Positions 1 through 9,033 of a stretch of DNA of 64,000 nt are shown piece by piece. The DNA lies in contig JANYKW010000180.1 in NCBI GenBank assembly GCA_025358025.1, positions 1-64,000 on the forward strand, in the 5' to 3' direction. Positions within the stretch are counted from its first letter, which is position 1. Each line of letters opens with the position of its first letter. The notes under the pieces were generated by a model that worked only from the letters and a program-made list of their open reading frames with translations, made no database searches and was not told where the DNA came from. This DNA is from Bacteroidia bacterium. GTDB taxonomy: Bacteria > Bacteroidota > Bacteroidia > Bacteroidales > Prolixibacteraceae. The position numbers and the translations under genes were made by a program.

Positions 1-429
1 AGGCAAGATCCTGAACAACGCGGAAAACTGCTGGAGGTAATAGCCCGGCATAAGGCCATTGTGTTATGTGCCCATCTGCATCGGTATGCTGTAGTAAGCC
101 GGAATACAACGTCAGGACCAATTGTACAGGTTATGGTAAACAGTGTGGTCAAAGACAGAGATTATCAGAAACCATCCCGGATGATTACTGAATATGGTCC
201 TTCGCTGGCCGAAAACATACCGGAGTGGCAGCCTGAAACCTTGGAAGCCAGGAAAGCAATTCTTGCTGAGGAAGCAAAATATGTTACCTTCTATAAACAG
301 ACCGACCTTCCGGGATATGCCATTGTTAAAACCGACGGCAAAAAAGGAACCATTCAAATGGAGTATTACGCTGCATTTGGGAAAGAACCTTTCGATAAAA
401 TCGATTTAACAAAACTTATCAAACCATAA
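1..429 (+). CDS. Metallophosphoesterase, C-terminal part (5' truncated by window)
   Basis: The reading frame is open from the first base, so the gene starts outside the window. The visible residues include HKAIVLCAHLHRY, which resembles the late GHxH-type metal-binding motif of calcineurin-like phosphoesterases, with A in place of the usual G. A tail of about 100 residues follows. The stop is 11 bases before the next sulfatase start, so the two are probably co-transcribed. Substrate cannot be inferred. In Bacteroidota such secreted phosphoesterases often lie in carbohydrate-use loci, which fits the neighbours. The family call rests on this single motif and its context. Confidence 0.6.
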   Translation, partial: RQDPEQRGKLLEVIARHKAIVLCAHLHRYAVVSRNTTSGPIVQVMVNSVVKDRDYQKPSRMITEYGPSLAENIPEWQPETLEARKAILAEEAKYVTFYKQTDLPGYAIVKTDGKKGTIQMEYYAAFGKEPFDKIDLTKLIKP

Positions 430-440
430 GAACCATATAA

Positions 441-2225
441 ATGATGATAAAACCTTTTGTTGTTGTATTTGTTGCAGGCCTTGGTATTGTAGGAGGAAAT
501 GCAATTTCTGCAATCAATAAGCCTGTCAGTAATAATAAGCCCAATGTTATCCTGATCCTGACCGATGATGCCGGTATTGGCGATTTTGGATTCAACGGCA
601 ACCCGCTGGTTCAAACACCCAACCTCGACAAATTGGCTGCCCGGAGTACCCGTTTTACCAATTTTTACGTTTCGCCTGTTTGTGCCCCAACCCGTTCCAG
701 TATCATGACAGGGAAATATGCCGAAACCACAGGTGTTTACGATACCTACAACGGGGGTGCCATTATGGCGACTGAAGAGGTTACCATCGCTGAAATTCTT
801 AAAGAAAATGGTTACAGGACTGCTATTTTCGGCAAATGGCATCTGGGCGATAACTACCCTTTCAGACCTGTTGACCAAGGATTTACAGAATCTTTTGTTT
901 TCAAGGGTGGCGGAATGGGGCAACCCGGAGATTATGACAACTATTTTGCCGGCGACAGTGCATACTTCAATCCCGTAATGTACCGGAATGAAGAAAAGGT
1001 TCGTACAAAAGGTTATTGCTCAGATATTTTCACAGATGAGGCCATCCGCTTTGTTCGCGACAACAAAAGCAGGCCATTTTTTGCCTACCTGGCCTTCAAT
1101 GCACCACATACCCCGCTGCAGGTCCCTTCAGCTTACAGCGACAGGTACAAAAACCTCACTGCTAATGACTTAAAATCGGCCGGAAAGCATCCAAGTCCTG
1201 CTATGACAGAGAAAGACATGGAGGATGCAAGGAAGGTTTACGCAATGATGACCAACATCGACGACAATATTGGCAGATTGCTGAAAGAACTGGAGAGCCA
1301 GGATTTGTTGAACAACACGGTACTGCTCTTTTTATCGGACAACGGACCGCAGCAGAACCGATACCGGATGGGACTCAGGGGCAAGAAATCCCAGGTCTAC
1401 CAGGGGGGCATCAAAGTACCCTGTCTGATCAGCCTGCCGGGGACCTTTCCGGAGAACAAAGAAATCAGCCAAACCGTTGCACACATAGATCTGCTGCCCA
1501 CGCTGCTCGAGCTTTGCAAAATCCGGCTACCGGAAAAACTGGTCATCGATGGCCGAAGCATGTTACCTTTGCTAAATAACAATGAATCAGCTTTCAAAAA
1601 CCGAACCCTGTTTTTTGAATGGGGACGCGGATTTCCTATTCCTTACCAAAATTTCACGGCCATGAACGATCGTTACAAACTGGTAGGAAACACCTATCTG
1701 CAGCGCGGAACAGAAGGATTTGAACTATTTGATTTGCTGAACGATCCATCTGAATCAAAGAATATTCTGAATGAAAACAAACAGATTGCGGAAAAGCTGA
1801 AGCAGGAGATGGAAGATTGGTATTTTATGACAGTGAAGCATCCAAACAACCGTAAAGTACAAGCCGCCATCGTAGGAACAAAATTTGAGAATCCGGTAGT
1901 ACTCAACCGGAATGATGCAAAAGGCGCACCGGGTATCTGGGCACAGGAAGAGATTTTCGGGTACTGGGATATCGCAGTTGCGGAAGCCGGGATCTATTCG
2001 GTAGCAGCCCGGTTTATCAGTGAAATAAAGGAGCCGGGAACCTTATATGTGAAAATGTACCCATTCCAGTATGCGACAGACTCTCCTGGCAAAACAGATC
2101 TTATCTCTCTTAAAAATCTTCACCTCGATGCCGGAAATTACCGACTTGAAATCTATTATCAGACAAAGAGTGGCAAAAGCATCTTCCCTTTGTTCACAAG
2201 CATAGAACGAACTTACATACATTGA
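441..2225 (+). CDS. Secreted type I sulfatase (family S1)
   Basis: Formylglycine-dependent sulfatase of 594 residues that hydrolyses sulfate esters, probably on a glycan. An N-terminal hydrophobic segment (about residues 4-23) looks like a signal peptide. NVILILTDDAG supplies the metal-binding Asp pair (D42, D43). The signature CAPTRSSIMTGKY begins at C81, the residue converted to formylglycine. FGKWHLGD and LSDNGPQQ are further active-site blocks. After about residue 480 there is an extra C-terminal domain of roughly 110 residues, probably a beta-sandwich. It is the first of two sulfatases flanking a putative glycosidase. The substrate is not predictable from sequence alone. Confidence 0.92.
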   Translation: MMIKPFVVVFVAGLGIVGGNAISAINKPVSNNKPNVILILTDDAGIGDFGFNGNPLVQTPNLDKLAARSTRFTNFYVSPVCAPTRSSIMTGKYAETTGVYDTYNGGAIMATEEVTIAEILKENGYRTAIFGKWHLGDNYPFRPVDQGFTESFVFKGGGMGQPGDYDNYFAGDSAYFNPVMYRNEEKVRTKGYCSDIFTDEAIRFVRDNKSRPFFAYLAFNAPHTPLQVPSAYSDRYKNLTANDLKSAGKHPSPAMTEKDMEDARKVYAMMTNIDDNIGRLLKELESQDLLNNTVLLFLSDNGPQQNRYRMGLRGKKSQVYQGGIKVPCLISLPGTFPENKEISQTVAHIDLLPTLLELCKIRLPEKLVIDGRSMLPLLNNNESAFKNRTLFFEWGRGFPIPYQNFTAMNDRYKLVGNTYLQRGTEGFELFDLLNDPSESKNILNENKQIAEKLKQEMEDWYFMTVKHPNNRKVQAAIVGTKFENPVVLNRNDAKGAPGIWAQEEIFGYWDIAVAEAGIYSVAARFISEIKEPGTLYVKMYPFQYATDSPGKTDLISLKNLHLDAGNYRLEIYYQTKSGKSIFPLFTSIERTYIH

Positions 2226-2319
2226 AACTAAATGGAATGCGCATGGGCAAACCCTACAAAAAGCTATGTAAGAACAATTGAGGGTTCCATCACACAGCTA
2301 ATTACGAAATAGTAAAAAT

Positions 2320-3432
2320 ATGCAATCAAAAATCTTTTTCTTAGTCTTGTTATTCATTGCTAATATCTTCTATCCAGATGCTTCGTCTGCAAAATCACCA
2401 AAAGCGAAGCAAACCATTGTCAGCATCAAAGGCGATAAATTTTTGATCAACGGCCAATATACTTACAAAGGACGCAGCTGGCAGGGCCATTCAATCGAAG
2501 GTCTGCTGATGAACTCGCGGATGGTGCAGGGAATATTCGACGACAGCAATCCGGCGACTGCCGGTCAATGGGTCTATCCGGATACGAAAAAATGGGATCC
2601 CGACCGCAACACCAATGAATTCATCATTGCCATGGATGAATGGTATGCCAAAGGATTGCTGGCTTTTACCATCAATCTGCAGGGTGGCAGTCCGGTAGGC
2701 TACGGCAACAATGGCTGGAACAATACTGCCATCGATCCCAAGGGAGAACTGAAGGCTGATTACATGAACCGTTTGGAAAAAATACTTAACCGGGCTAACG
2801 AAAAGGGGATGGTGGTTATTCTGGGAATTTATTATTTCGGCCAGGATCAGGTACTTGAGAACGAAGCAGCTGTGATTAAAGGGTTGGATAACACCATTAA
2901 TTGGTTATTTTCAAAAAACTACCGAAATATCCTGATCGAAATCAACAACGAAGCAAATGTAAAATACGATCACGATATTCTGAAACCGGAAAGGGTGCAT
3001 GAATTGATTCAGCACGGCAAATCAACAGAAAAGGAGGGTTACCGTTTTTTGACCGGAACGAGTTATGGCGGAGGAACGATTCCCAGGGAAAATGTGGTGC
3101 AAACTTCCGATTTTTTGCTGATTCATGGCAATGGAGTGAAAGATCCTGCAAGGATTGCAGAAATGGTCAGGCAGACCAAGGATGTAAAAGGTTACCGACC
3201 CATGCCAATCCTCTTCAACGAAGACGACCATTTCAATTTCGACCAGCCTTCCAATAATTTTGTGGAAGCTGTAAAAGCCTTTGCCTCATGGGGATATTTT
3301 GATTACCGGATGAAAGACGAGGGATTTGATGATGGCTATCAATCGGTTCCGGTTAATTGGGGAATCAGTTCACCCCGAAAAAAAGCATTTTTTAACAAGC
3401 TCGAAGAGATAACAGGAGGATTAAAAAAATAA
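2320..3432 (+). CDS. Secreted glycoside hydrolase-like protein (clan GH-A TIM barrel)
   Basis: A 370-residue protein with a signal peptide (about residues 1-23). The segment ILIEINNEAN (E211) has the Asn-Glu pair typical of the acid/base at the end of strand 4 in clan GH-A barrels. PILFNEDDH (E301) is a candidate nucleophile near strand 7. MVVILGIYYFGQ also fits a barrel strand. The length suits a single catalytic domain. The exact GH family is not recognised; GH5-like is a reasonable placement. Its position between two sulfatases suggests that the enzymes act in sequence on one sulfated polysaccharide. No SusC/SusD pair is in the window. Confidence 0.65.
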   Translation: MQSKIFFLVLLFIANIFYPDASSAKSPKAKQTIVSIKGDKFLINGQYTYKGRSWQGHSIEGLLMNSRMVQGIFDDSNPATAGQWVYPDTKKWDPDRNTNEFIIAMDEWYAKGLLAFTINLQGGSPVGYGNNGWNNTAIDPKGELKADYMNRLEKILNRANEKGMVVILGIYYFGQDQVLENEAAVIKGLDNTINWLFSKNYRNILIEINNEANVKYDHDILKPERVHELIQHGKSTEKEGYRFLTGTSYGGGTIPRENVVQTSDFLLIHGNGVKDPARIAEMVRQTKDVKGYRPMPILFNEDDHFNFDQPSNNFVEAVKAFASWGYFDYRMKDEGFDDGYQSVPVNWGISSPRKKAFFNKLEEITGGLKK

Positions 3433-3530
3433 CAAAAAGATTATCAGTTCAGAAAGGAATGATTATTAGCCATTCTGACTCCACCCATTGGGTTTTTAAA
3501 AGCAAACAAACATTTAAAAATCAATTAGTT

Positions 3531-5117
3531 GTGAAACTTCGACCATATATCCTCTTTGCTGGTTGTCTTGTCACCCTGAGTTCTTTGAACGGGATGGGTC
3601 AGACTAAACCAAACGTATTATTTATCCTTGCCGATGATCTGGGGGCACATGATTTAAGCTGTCTGGGCAGCAAATATTACGAAACACCCAATATCGACAG
3701 AATCGCCAGGGAGGGAATAGTATTTACCAATGGATATGCCGGATGCCCGGTGTGCAGTCCTTCGCGGGCTACCATATTCACAGGAAAATCTCCGGCACGT
3801 CATGGCATTACCGATTGGATCGGAGCTGCGACCGGAGAAGCGTGGAGAAAAACCGGAAGGCACAACAAATTACTCCCTCCCGAATACAAGATGCAATTGC
3901 CCTCCGAATACCTGATACTACCGGAGGTATTGCAACAAGCAGGGTATAAAACATTTTTCGCAGGTAAGTGGCACCTGGGTGAAAAAGGCTCCTGGCCTGA
4001 AGATCATGGATTTGATATCAACATTGGAGGTTGGGATGCCGGAAGTCCGAAGGGAGGCTATTTTTCTCCCTATGAAAATCCCAACCTGAAAGATGGTAAG
4101 CCGGGGGAGGAGCTATCCATGCGGCTAGCACAGGAAACTGTCAAATTTCTGAAGGATAACAATCCCAACAAGAGTGGTAAGCCTATTTTTGCCTTCCTCT
4201 CCTTTTATGCTGTCCATAGTCCGATCGAAACCACGCAGGAAAAGTGGAGCAAATACAGGGGAAAGGCAGAAAAACAGGGAATAGCTCCAACTGGATATAA
4301 AATGGGGCATTTCCTTCCAATCCGGCAAGTCCAGGACAACCCGATTTATGGAGGTCTTGTTGAATCAATGGACGATGCTGTCGGCTTGGTTCTTAATTCA
4401 CTGAAAGAGTTTGGGCTGGAAGACAATACCATCGTAATTTTCACTTCCGACAATGGAGGTGTAGCATCCGGCGATGCCTTTTCAACGACTAATTTGCCCC
4501 TTCGGGGAGGCAAAGGATACCAGTTCGAAGGCGGTATCCGGGAGCCCTATTTCATCAAAGTACCCGGGATGACCAAGGGGGGAGAAGAATGTGATGTACC
4601 TGTGAGTGGGGCAGATTTTTATCCTACAATTCTGGATCTGGTTGCCCTACCGCTGCGGCCTGAAGAACACTCCGACGGGGTAAGTCTGTTGCCATTATTT
4701 CAACACAAAACGATAGCGGCTCGTTCATTAGTATGGCATTATCCCCATTATGGCAACCAGGGAGGTGAGCCATCCTCCATCATTCGTGATGGTGAATGGA
4801 AACTGATCCACTATTATGAAGATGGCCATGAGGAGTTGTACAATCTCAGGAAGGACCCATCAGAGACGACCGATGTGGCTGGAAAACAGAAAGAGTTGGC
4901 AGGAGAGCTACATGCAAAATTATTTACTTATCTGGATCAGGTTGGAGCGAAGTATCCTGTAAAAGATCCTGAATATTCGGAAGAATTAGAAAAAGCATAC
5001 CTGGAAGATGTCGCAAACAAGAAACTTCCCCAACTGGAAAAACAACGGCTCCTGTTTTTATCCAAAGAGTATCAACCCGGTAACAATTGGTGGGGAAGCA
5101 AAATGAGTGCAGAATGA
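3531..5117 (+). CDS. Secreted type I sulfatase (family S1), second copy
   Basis: Formylglycine-dependent arylsulfatase-like enzyme. The frame is open from an ATG at 3459, but the GTG at 3531 is preferred because it places a clean signal peptide (VKLRPYILFAGCLVTLSSL, cleavage near GMGQ) at the N-terminus. Motifs in order are NVLFILADDLGAHD (metal Asp pair), CSPSRATIFTGKSP (signature Cys), FAGKWHLGE and FTSDNGG. The C-terminal part has the HEELYNLRKDPSE block common in S1 sulfatases. It differs clearly from the sulfatase upstream, so the pair probably attacks different sulfate positions. The activating enzyme must be encoded elsewhere. Confidence 0.92.
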   Translation: MKLRPYILFAGCLVTLSSLNGMGQTKPNVLFILADDLGAHDLSCLGSKYYETPNIDRIAREGIVFTNGYAGCPVCSPSRATIFTGKSPARHGITDWIGAATGEAWRKTGRHNKLLPPEYKMQLPSEYLILPEVLQQAGYKTFFAGKWHLGEKGSWPEDHGFDINIGGWDAGSPKGGYFSPYENPNLKDGKPGEELSMRLAQETVKFLKDNNPNKSGKPIFAFLSFYAVHSPIETTQEKWSKYRGKAEKQGIAPTGYKMGHFLPIRQVQDNPIYGGLVESMDDAVGLVLNSLKEFGLEDNTIVIFTSDNGGVASGDAFSTTNLPLRGGKGYQFEGGIREPYFIKVPGMTKGGEECDVPVSGADFYPTILDLVALPLRPEEHSDGVSLLPLFQHKTIAARSLVWHYPHYGNQGGEPSSIIRDGEWKLIHYYEDGHEELYNLRKDPSETTDVAGKQKELAGELHAKLFTYLDQVGAKYPVKDPEYSEELEKAYLEDVANKKLPQLEKQRLLFLSKEYQPGNNWWGSKMSAE

Positions 5118-5179
5118 AGAGGCAGCAATCGCCATTTGTACAAACCTTATAAGTCCTATGATCGGGCTCTATGAAGAAA

Positions 5180-6007
5180 TTAGCTCTTTAGTGCTTTCCG
5201 GCTGATAAAATAGATTTTTGCGATGCCATACATCAAAACCAATGTAAAAATAATGGCGGCTCCGGACGGAATATCATAGAGATAAGAGAAAATAAGTCCG
5301 GTCATGGATCCTGCAAAGCCAAAGAAAATAGAGAAGAAGATCATTTTATGAAAATACCTGGTAAAAAGATTGGAAATGGCTTGCGGTATGGTAAGTAGTG
5401 ACATCACCAGAATTATCCCCACTACCCTGATATTTAATACAATAGTCAATGCCACCAAACAGATCAGAATCATGTTAAAGAGTCTGACCGGTGTATTGTT
5501 GGTGAGGGCATACTCTTCGTCGAACGAAATAAAGAGGATCATACGGTAAAAAAGTATGAAAAAGGAGGCAATAACAATGGTCAGGAGTGTGAGGAAGAGG
5601 AGATCGGTGAGTGAAACCGTTAGGATATTCCCGAAAAGGTAACTCATCAGGTTGGGGGCATAACCGGGTGTCAAAAAAATAAAGATGATTCCGAGAGCCA
5701 TTCCCAGGGCCCAGAGCATCGCAATGGCAGAATCCTCCCGGAGATCGGCTTTCCTGGTAAAGAATTCGATTCCCAAAGCAGAAAATATGCCAAATAAAAC
5801 AGCTCCCAAAATGGGGTCAAACCCCATGTAATAGCCCATTCCGATACCACCGAAAGAGGCGTGCGTTATTCCGCCACTGATAAAGACGATTCTTCGCGAT
5901 ACAATATAGGTACCGATGATGCCACAGGTGATGCTTGCAAGCAACGAAGCAAGCAACGCGTTGCGAAAGAAATTCATCGCAAGGATAGACATAAGATTTT
6001 CCATCAT
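5180..6007 (-). CDS. znuB: Metal ABC transporter permease (ZnuB/TroC family)
   Basis: Integral membrane permease of a zinc or manganese importer, with about eight hydrophobic segments and the family block IVFISGGITHASFGGIGMGYY near the N-terminus. An in-frame ATG exists at 6070, but the ATG at 6007 overlaps the stop of the upstream ATPase gene (ATGA), indicating translational coupling. That gives about 275 residues, the usual length. Order on the minus strand is binding protein, ATPase, permease. The metal cannot be fixed from the permease. It converges on the sulfatase gene, and no clear terminator is seen between them. Confidence 0.9.
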   Translation of the reverse strand: MMENLMSILAMNFFRNALLASLLASITCGIIGTYIVSRRIVFISGGITHASFGGIGMGYYMGFDPILGAVLFGIFSALGIEFFTRKADLREDSAIAMLWALGMALGIIFIFLTPGYAPNLMSYLFGNILTVSLTDLLFLTLLTIVIASFFILFYRMILFISFDEEYALTNNTPVRLFNMILICLVALTIVLNIRVVGIILVMSLLTIPQAISNLFTRYFHKMIFFSIFFGFAGSMTGLIFSYLYDIPSGAAIIFTLVLMYGIAKIYFISRKALKS

Positions 6008-6792
6008 TGCTCGTGTTGGTGTAATACGGTGTGGGGAATTTTTCCGTGGGTGATGATCTGAATCGGACATTCATAAGCCTCCATCAATTCGGGAGTAATC
6101 TTGTTTCCGGGATGATAGTGCAAAGAATGGTTTACACAGGCAATTGACTTTACGTAGGTAGAGATGGTCCCTAAATCGTGAGAAACCAACAGGATAGCGA
6201 TCTCTTCATTCAGTTTACGCAGCTTTTCGTACAGTTCCTTCTCAAAACGGTTATCCACGTAAGTGTTGGGCTCGTCCAAAACCAAAAGTTTTGGTCTGTT
6301 TACCAGGGCACGGCAAAGAAGGGCACGCTGGATCTGACCTCCTGAAAGTTCCCCGATGGCTTTGTTACGGATCTCATAAATTCCCATTTGATTCATGAGC
6401 TGTCCGGCGAATTCCAGATCTTTTGCCGAATATTTTTTGATGATGCGCTTTCTGGACATGAGTCCTGATTTCACCACTTCAGCAACAGAGATCGGAAATT
6501 TGCGGTCTATGTTGTTGATCTGAGGGAGGTAGCCTATCCGGTGATGGTTTCCTTCTGTCATGCAGGCGTGAAAAATAACCTCCCCTTTGAAAGGGGGAAT
6601 CAATCCCAGAATGGCCTTCAGCAGGGTTGTTTTTCCGCCGCCATTGGGGCCAATGACCCCGATAAAATCACGATCGTGAATGGTGAGAGAGACATCAGTG
6701 AGAATGATGTTCTCATCGTACCCGACGGTAAGGTGGCGGATATCGATTAGCGGAACCATGTATGTAAGATTTTCGGGCATCATTTCGTGCAC
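6004..6792 (-). CDS. znuC: Metal ABC transporter ATP-binding protein (ZnuC family)
   Basis: ATPase subunit of the zinc/manganese importer, 262 residues. The Walker A motif is GPNGGGKTTLL, the signature is LSGGQIQRA, Walker B is LLVLDEPNTYVD and the switch His is in LLVSHD. A short His-containing tail (HYHPGN, HGKIPH, HQHEQ) lies at the C-terminus, as seen in some metal ABC ATPases. The start at 6792 is 30 bases after the znuA stop; an internal ATG at 6759 is a possible alternative. The stop overlaps the permease start by four bases. Confidence 0.93.
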   Translation of the reverse strand: MHEMMPENLTYMVPLIDIRHLTVGYDENIILTDVSLTIHDRDFIGVIGPNGGGKTTLLKAILGLIPPFKGEVIFHACMTEGNHHRIGYLPQINNIDRKFPISVAEVVKSGLMSRKRIIKKYSAKDLEFAGQLMNQMGIYEIRNKAIGELSGGQIQRALLCRALVNRPKLLVLDEPNTYVDNRFEKELYEKLRKLNEEIAILLVSHDLGTISTYVKSIACVNHSLHYHPGNKITPELMEAYECPIQIITHGKIPHTVLHQHEQ

Positions 6793-6822
6793 AAATTTAC
6801 AAATTATTCAATGGTTGAATTT

Positions 6823-7686
6823 CTATTTGGTTCCTGCCATTTTATGGGAAAGACTGATCATCTCTATAGGCCAGTCGTAAGCCAGCGGATCAATCTCAAT
6901 CACTTTGCTTCCGGTTTCATTGGCAATGATTTCAGCATTTTCGATATCAAATTCTTTTTGAATCAAGATATTGGTAATATTTTGGTTTTTTGCTTCAATC
7001 ACGATTTGCTGAATATGCCCTGGCGTTGGAATTTTGCCTTCAAACTCAATGGATAGTTGTTTGAGGTTGTACTCCCGTGCAAAATAGCCCAACGCAGGAT
7101 GAAAGACCATGAAAGTGCGGGAGGGAATGTTGGCAAGGATGGCCTCCACTGCCCGGTCGACACTGTCAATTTTTGCCAGAAGCCTGTCGAGATTGACCTG
7201 AAAGGTTTCTTTGTGCGCTGGATCAACCTTTACCATTCCGTCGAAGATATTTCGCGCGATGATTCTTGCTCCTTCAGGGGATGACCAGGTATGAGGATCT
7301 ACCCCTTTTTCGTGCTGGTGATCGCCATGATCATGACCTTCTGCATGAATCAGGTCAACGTTGGCTGATGTATTGATAAACAGAAGATTGGGATTGATAG
7401 ATTTGAATTTATCTACATAAGCCTCTTCAAAACCAAGCAGGCCGTTGGCAAAAAAGGCGCTGGCTTTAGCCATTTTGCTCATTTGCCTGGGTGTCGGATT
7501 ATAGGTTTCAGGACCAACTCCGGGTGGAACCATTACTTCAGTGGCATATAAGTCTCCCACAATTTGATCCGTAAAATACTGAAGGGGAAGGATGCTTGCA
7601 AAGACGATCTTTTCCCCTGATTTTTGCGTCGTGTGACAGGAGGCCAAAGTTGAAATAATTATAAAAAGGAATATTATTTTTCTCAT
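6823..7686 (-). CDS. znuA: Metal-binding lipoprotein of ABC importer (ZnuA/TroA family)
   Basis: Solute-binding protein delivering Zn(II) or Mn(II) to the ZnuBC importer. A lipobox STLASC places the lipidated Cys at residue 17. A His/Asp-rich loop (HAEGHDHGDHQHE, about residues 117-129) is typical of zinc-binding members. Other likely ligands are H in GVDPHTW, H in FMVFHPALGY and D in IEIDPLAYDW. At the first ligand position the sequence reads PETYNPTP, with Glu where many homologues have His. It heads the znuACB operon and lies 46 bases downstream of yidD on the same strand. No convincing Zur box was found. Confidence 0.92.
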   Translation of the reverse strand: MRKIIFLFIIISTLASCHTTQKSGEKIVFASILPLQYFTDQIVGDLYATEVMVPPGVGPETYNPTPRQMSKMAKASAFFANGLLGFEEAYVDKFKSINPNLLFINTSANVDLIHAEGHDHGDHQHEKGVDPHTWSSPEGARIIARNIFDGMVKVDPAHKETFQVNLDRLLAKIDSVDRAVEAILANIPSRTFMVFHPALGYFAREYNLKQLSIEFEGKIPTPGHIQQIVIEAKNQNITNILIQKEFDIENAEIIANETGSKVIEIDPLAYDWPIEMISLSHKMAGTK

Positions 7687-7732
7687 GGTAACAGCATATC
7701 AACTTTTGAATTCAATTTTTTGTGTTCGCTTC

Positions 7733-8038
7733 TCAAATCATTCTGTTCTTTCCGTCACTCCGTCTTTTCTTCGTCACTCCGTCTTTTCTCCGCGGTGGCA
7801 CCGGATCATATCCCGAAGTTCCCCAGGGATGACAATGTAGAATCCTGTTTGTAGCCATCAGAAAACCCTTGAATGGACCGTGAATTTTCACAGCTTCAAT
7901 GGCATACAGCGAACAGGTGGGAATATGGCGGCAGGAGGCAGGGGTCAGCGGTGAAATAGCTGTTCTGTAAAAATAGACGGGGAACAAGATAATCTGAACC
8001 AATATCCACCTGATTCCATCAATGATTTTTTTGAACAT
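7733..8038 (-). CDS. yidD: Membrane protein insertion efficiency factor YidD
   Basis: Small amphipathic inner-membrane-associated protein thought to help YidC-dependent membrane insertion. The family pattern is clear: [24 protein letters not shown] contains the invariant C-R-x-x-P-T-C-S-x-Y stretch, followed by [14 protein letters not shown]. At 101 residues it is longer than the usual 70-85. The extra C-terminal residues ([14 protein letters not shown]) are encoded by a short tandem repeat and probably have no function. It lies just upstream of znuA; this position is probably incidental. Confidence 0.93.
   Translation of the reverse strand: MFKKIIDGIRWILVQIILFPVYFYRTAISPLTPASCRHIPTCSLYAIEAVKIHGPFKGFLMATNRILHCHPWGTSGYDPVPPRRKDGVTKKRRSDGKNRMI
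7753..7789. repeat. Two-copy 19-base tandem repeat at the 3' end of yidD
   Basis: The 18-base unit cgtcactccgtcttttct occurs at 7753-7770 and again at 7772-7789. On the minus strand it encodes the Lys/Arg/Asp-rich tail of YidD after the conserved GYDPVP. It looks like replication slippage at the gene's 3' end. Confidence 0.75.
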
Positions 8039-8357
8039 GGTTATTCGAATGAAGTTTTTATACTAAAAAACCCGGACGAAGTTACCCAAAAAATAGATTA
8101 AAAGTGCTCTGTGTGGAACTGTTTCAAGGTAATATTTTGTCATTCAGTAATATAGATTTTGTGTTTTTTTCATAACTTTCCTGGCAAAACTACGTTTAGA
8201 CAAGGACAGAGTGCAGAGAAAAAGATGGTAACAAAGAGATATGAGACATGGGATAGAAGACATGAGATAGAAGACATGAGACATGAGACATGAGATATGA
8301 GACATGAGATATAATCGAAAATTTTAATTAGAGAGGATAATTTACACAACAATATTG
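8039..8357. other. Intergenic region of about 320 bases, AT-rich, with degenerate repeats
   Basis: This gap separates divergent yidD (minus) and the reductase gene (plus). From 8236 to 8312 it holds an imperfect array built on gacatgaga/gatatgaga units. The rest is AT-rich and must hold promoters for both directions, but no good match to TTTG-N19-TAnnTTTG was found. No ORF, RNA gene or attachment site was recognised. Confidence 0.6.
8236..8312. repeat. Degenerate short tandem repeat (gacatgaga-type units)
   Basis: About seven imperfect 9-11 base units such as gacatgaga, gatatgaga and gacatggga lie in a row, with variable spacing and no unique spacers. It is a low-complexity intergenic array. 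Confidence 0.75.
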
Positions 8358-9029
8358 ATGCAGTTAACGAATCTGAATAAATATGAATTGAAACCGGTAC
8401 TGATTACTGGTAATGAGGAGATATCACCCAATGTATTTGTATTTTCATGGAAAAGAGAGGGAATATTTAGTCCTGGTCAGGTAATAAAAATCACGGCTGA
8501 TCCGAATGAACCACCCCGTATTTACAGTATTTGCAGTGGTATCAACGATGAGAATCTTTCCGTATTGTTCAATGTGAAACCCGGAGGTGAACTCACTCCA
8601 AAGCTGGCTATGATGAAACCGGGAGACAAAATTTATGTTTCTGCTCCCTATGGGAGTTTTTCAAGCGATGATTCTCCGGCAACCTGGATTGCAACAGGAA
8701 CTGGCATTGCTCCTTTTTACAGCATGATCAGGTCGGGAAGATATAAAAACAAGAAATTGATTCATGGTGTAAGTTATGCCAACCAGTTCTATTTTGAAGA
8801 ATTCCTGGAGAAAGTTCTTGATGAAAATTACATCCGGTGTTGTAGCAGAGCAGAGACCGGAGTTCACTTTCACGGCAGGATTACAGATTATCTAATTGGA
8901 TTAAACAAACTTTCCAGGGAGGATAAGTATTATCTTTGCGGACAGGCATTGATGGTTGTGGAGGTCCGGGATCTGCTGATCCGGAAGGGTGTTCCCTATG
9001 GTCAGATTTATGCTGAGATATATTTTTAA
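8358..9029 (+). CDS. Ferredoxin-NADP reductase-like FAD/NAD-binding oxidoreductase
   Basis: A 223-residue flavoprotein of the ferredoxin-NADP(+) reductase family, moving electrons between NAD(P)H and a small iron-sulfur or flavin partner. The FAD-binding motif is RIYSICSG (about residues 51-58). The pyridine nucleotide motif is TGTGIAPFYSMI (about residues 114-125). A final aromatic residue follows AEIYF, as in FNR proteins whose C-terminal aromatic stacks on the flavin. A TTG three bases upstream is also in frame, but the ATG at 8358 is preferred. It ends four bases before rlmN and may be co-transcribed with it. The redox partner is unknown. Confidence 0.82.
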   Translation: MQLTNLNKYELKPVLITGNEEISPNVFVFSWKREGIFSPGQVIKITADPNEPPRIYSICSGINDENLSVLFNVKPGGELTPKLAMMKPGDKIYVSAPYGSFSSDDSPATWIATGTGIAPFYSMIRSGRYKNKKLIHGVSYANQFYFEEFLEKVLDENYIRCCSRAETGVHFHGRITDYLIGLNKLSREDKYYLCGQALMVVEVRDLLIRKGVPYGQIYAEIYF

Positions 9030-9033
9030 CAAT

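Noticed and set aside
366-923. A 185-codon minus-strand ORF
   Set aside because: It is antisense to the first sulfatase and shows no family features.
3459-3530. Upstream ATG at 3459 as start of the second sulfatase
   Set aside because: It would put 24 polar residues before the signal peptide; the GTG at 3531 gives a normal secreted protein.
8236-8312. Array suspected to be CRISPR
   Set aside because: Units are only 9-11 bases, imperfect, without unique spacers, and no cas gene is present.
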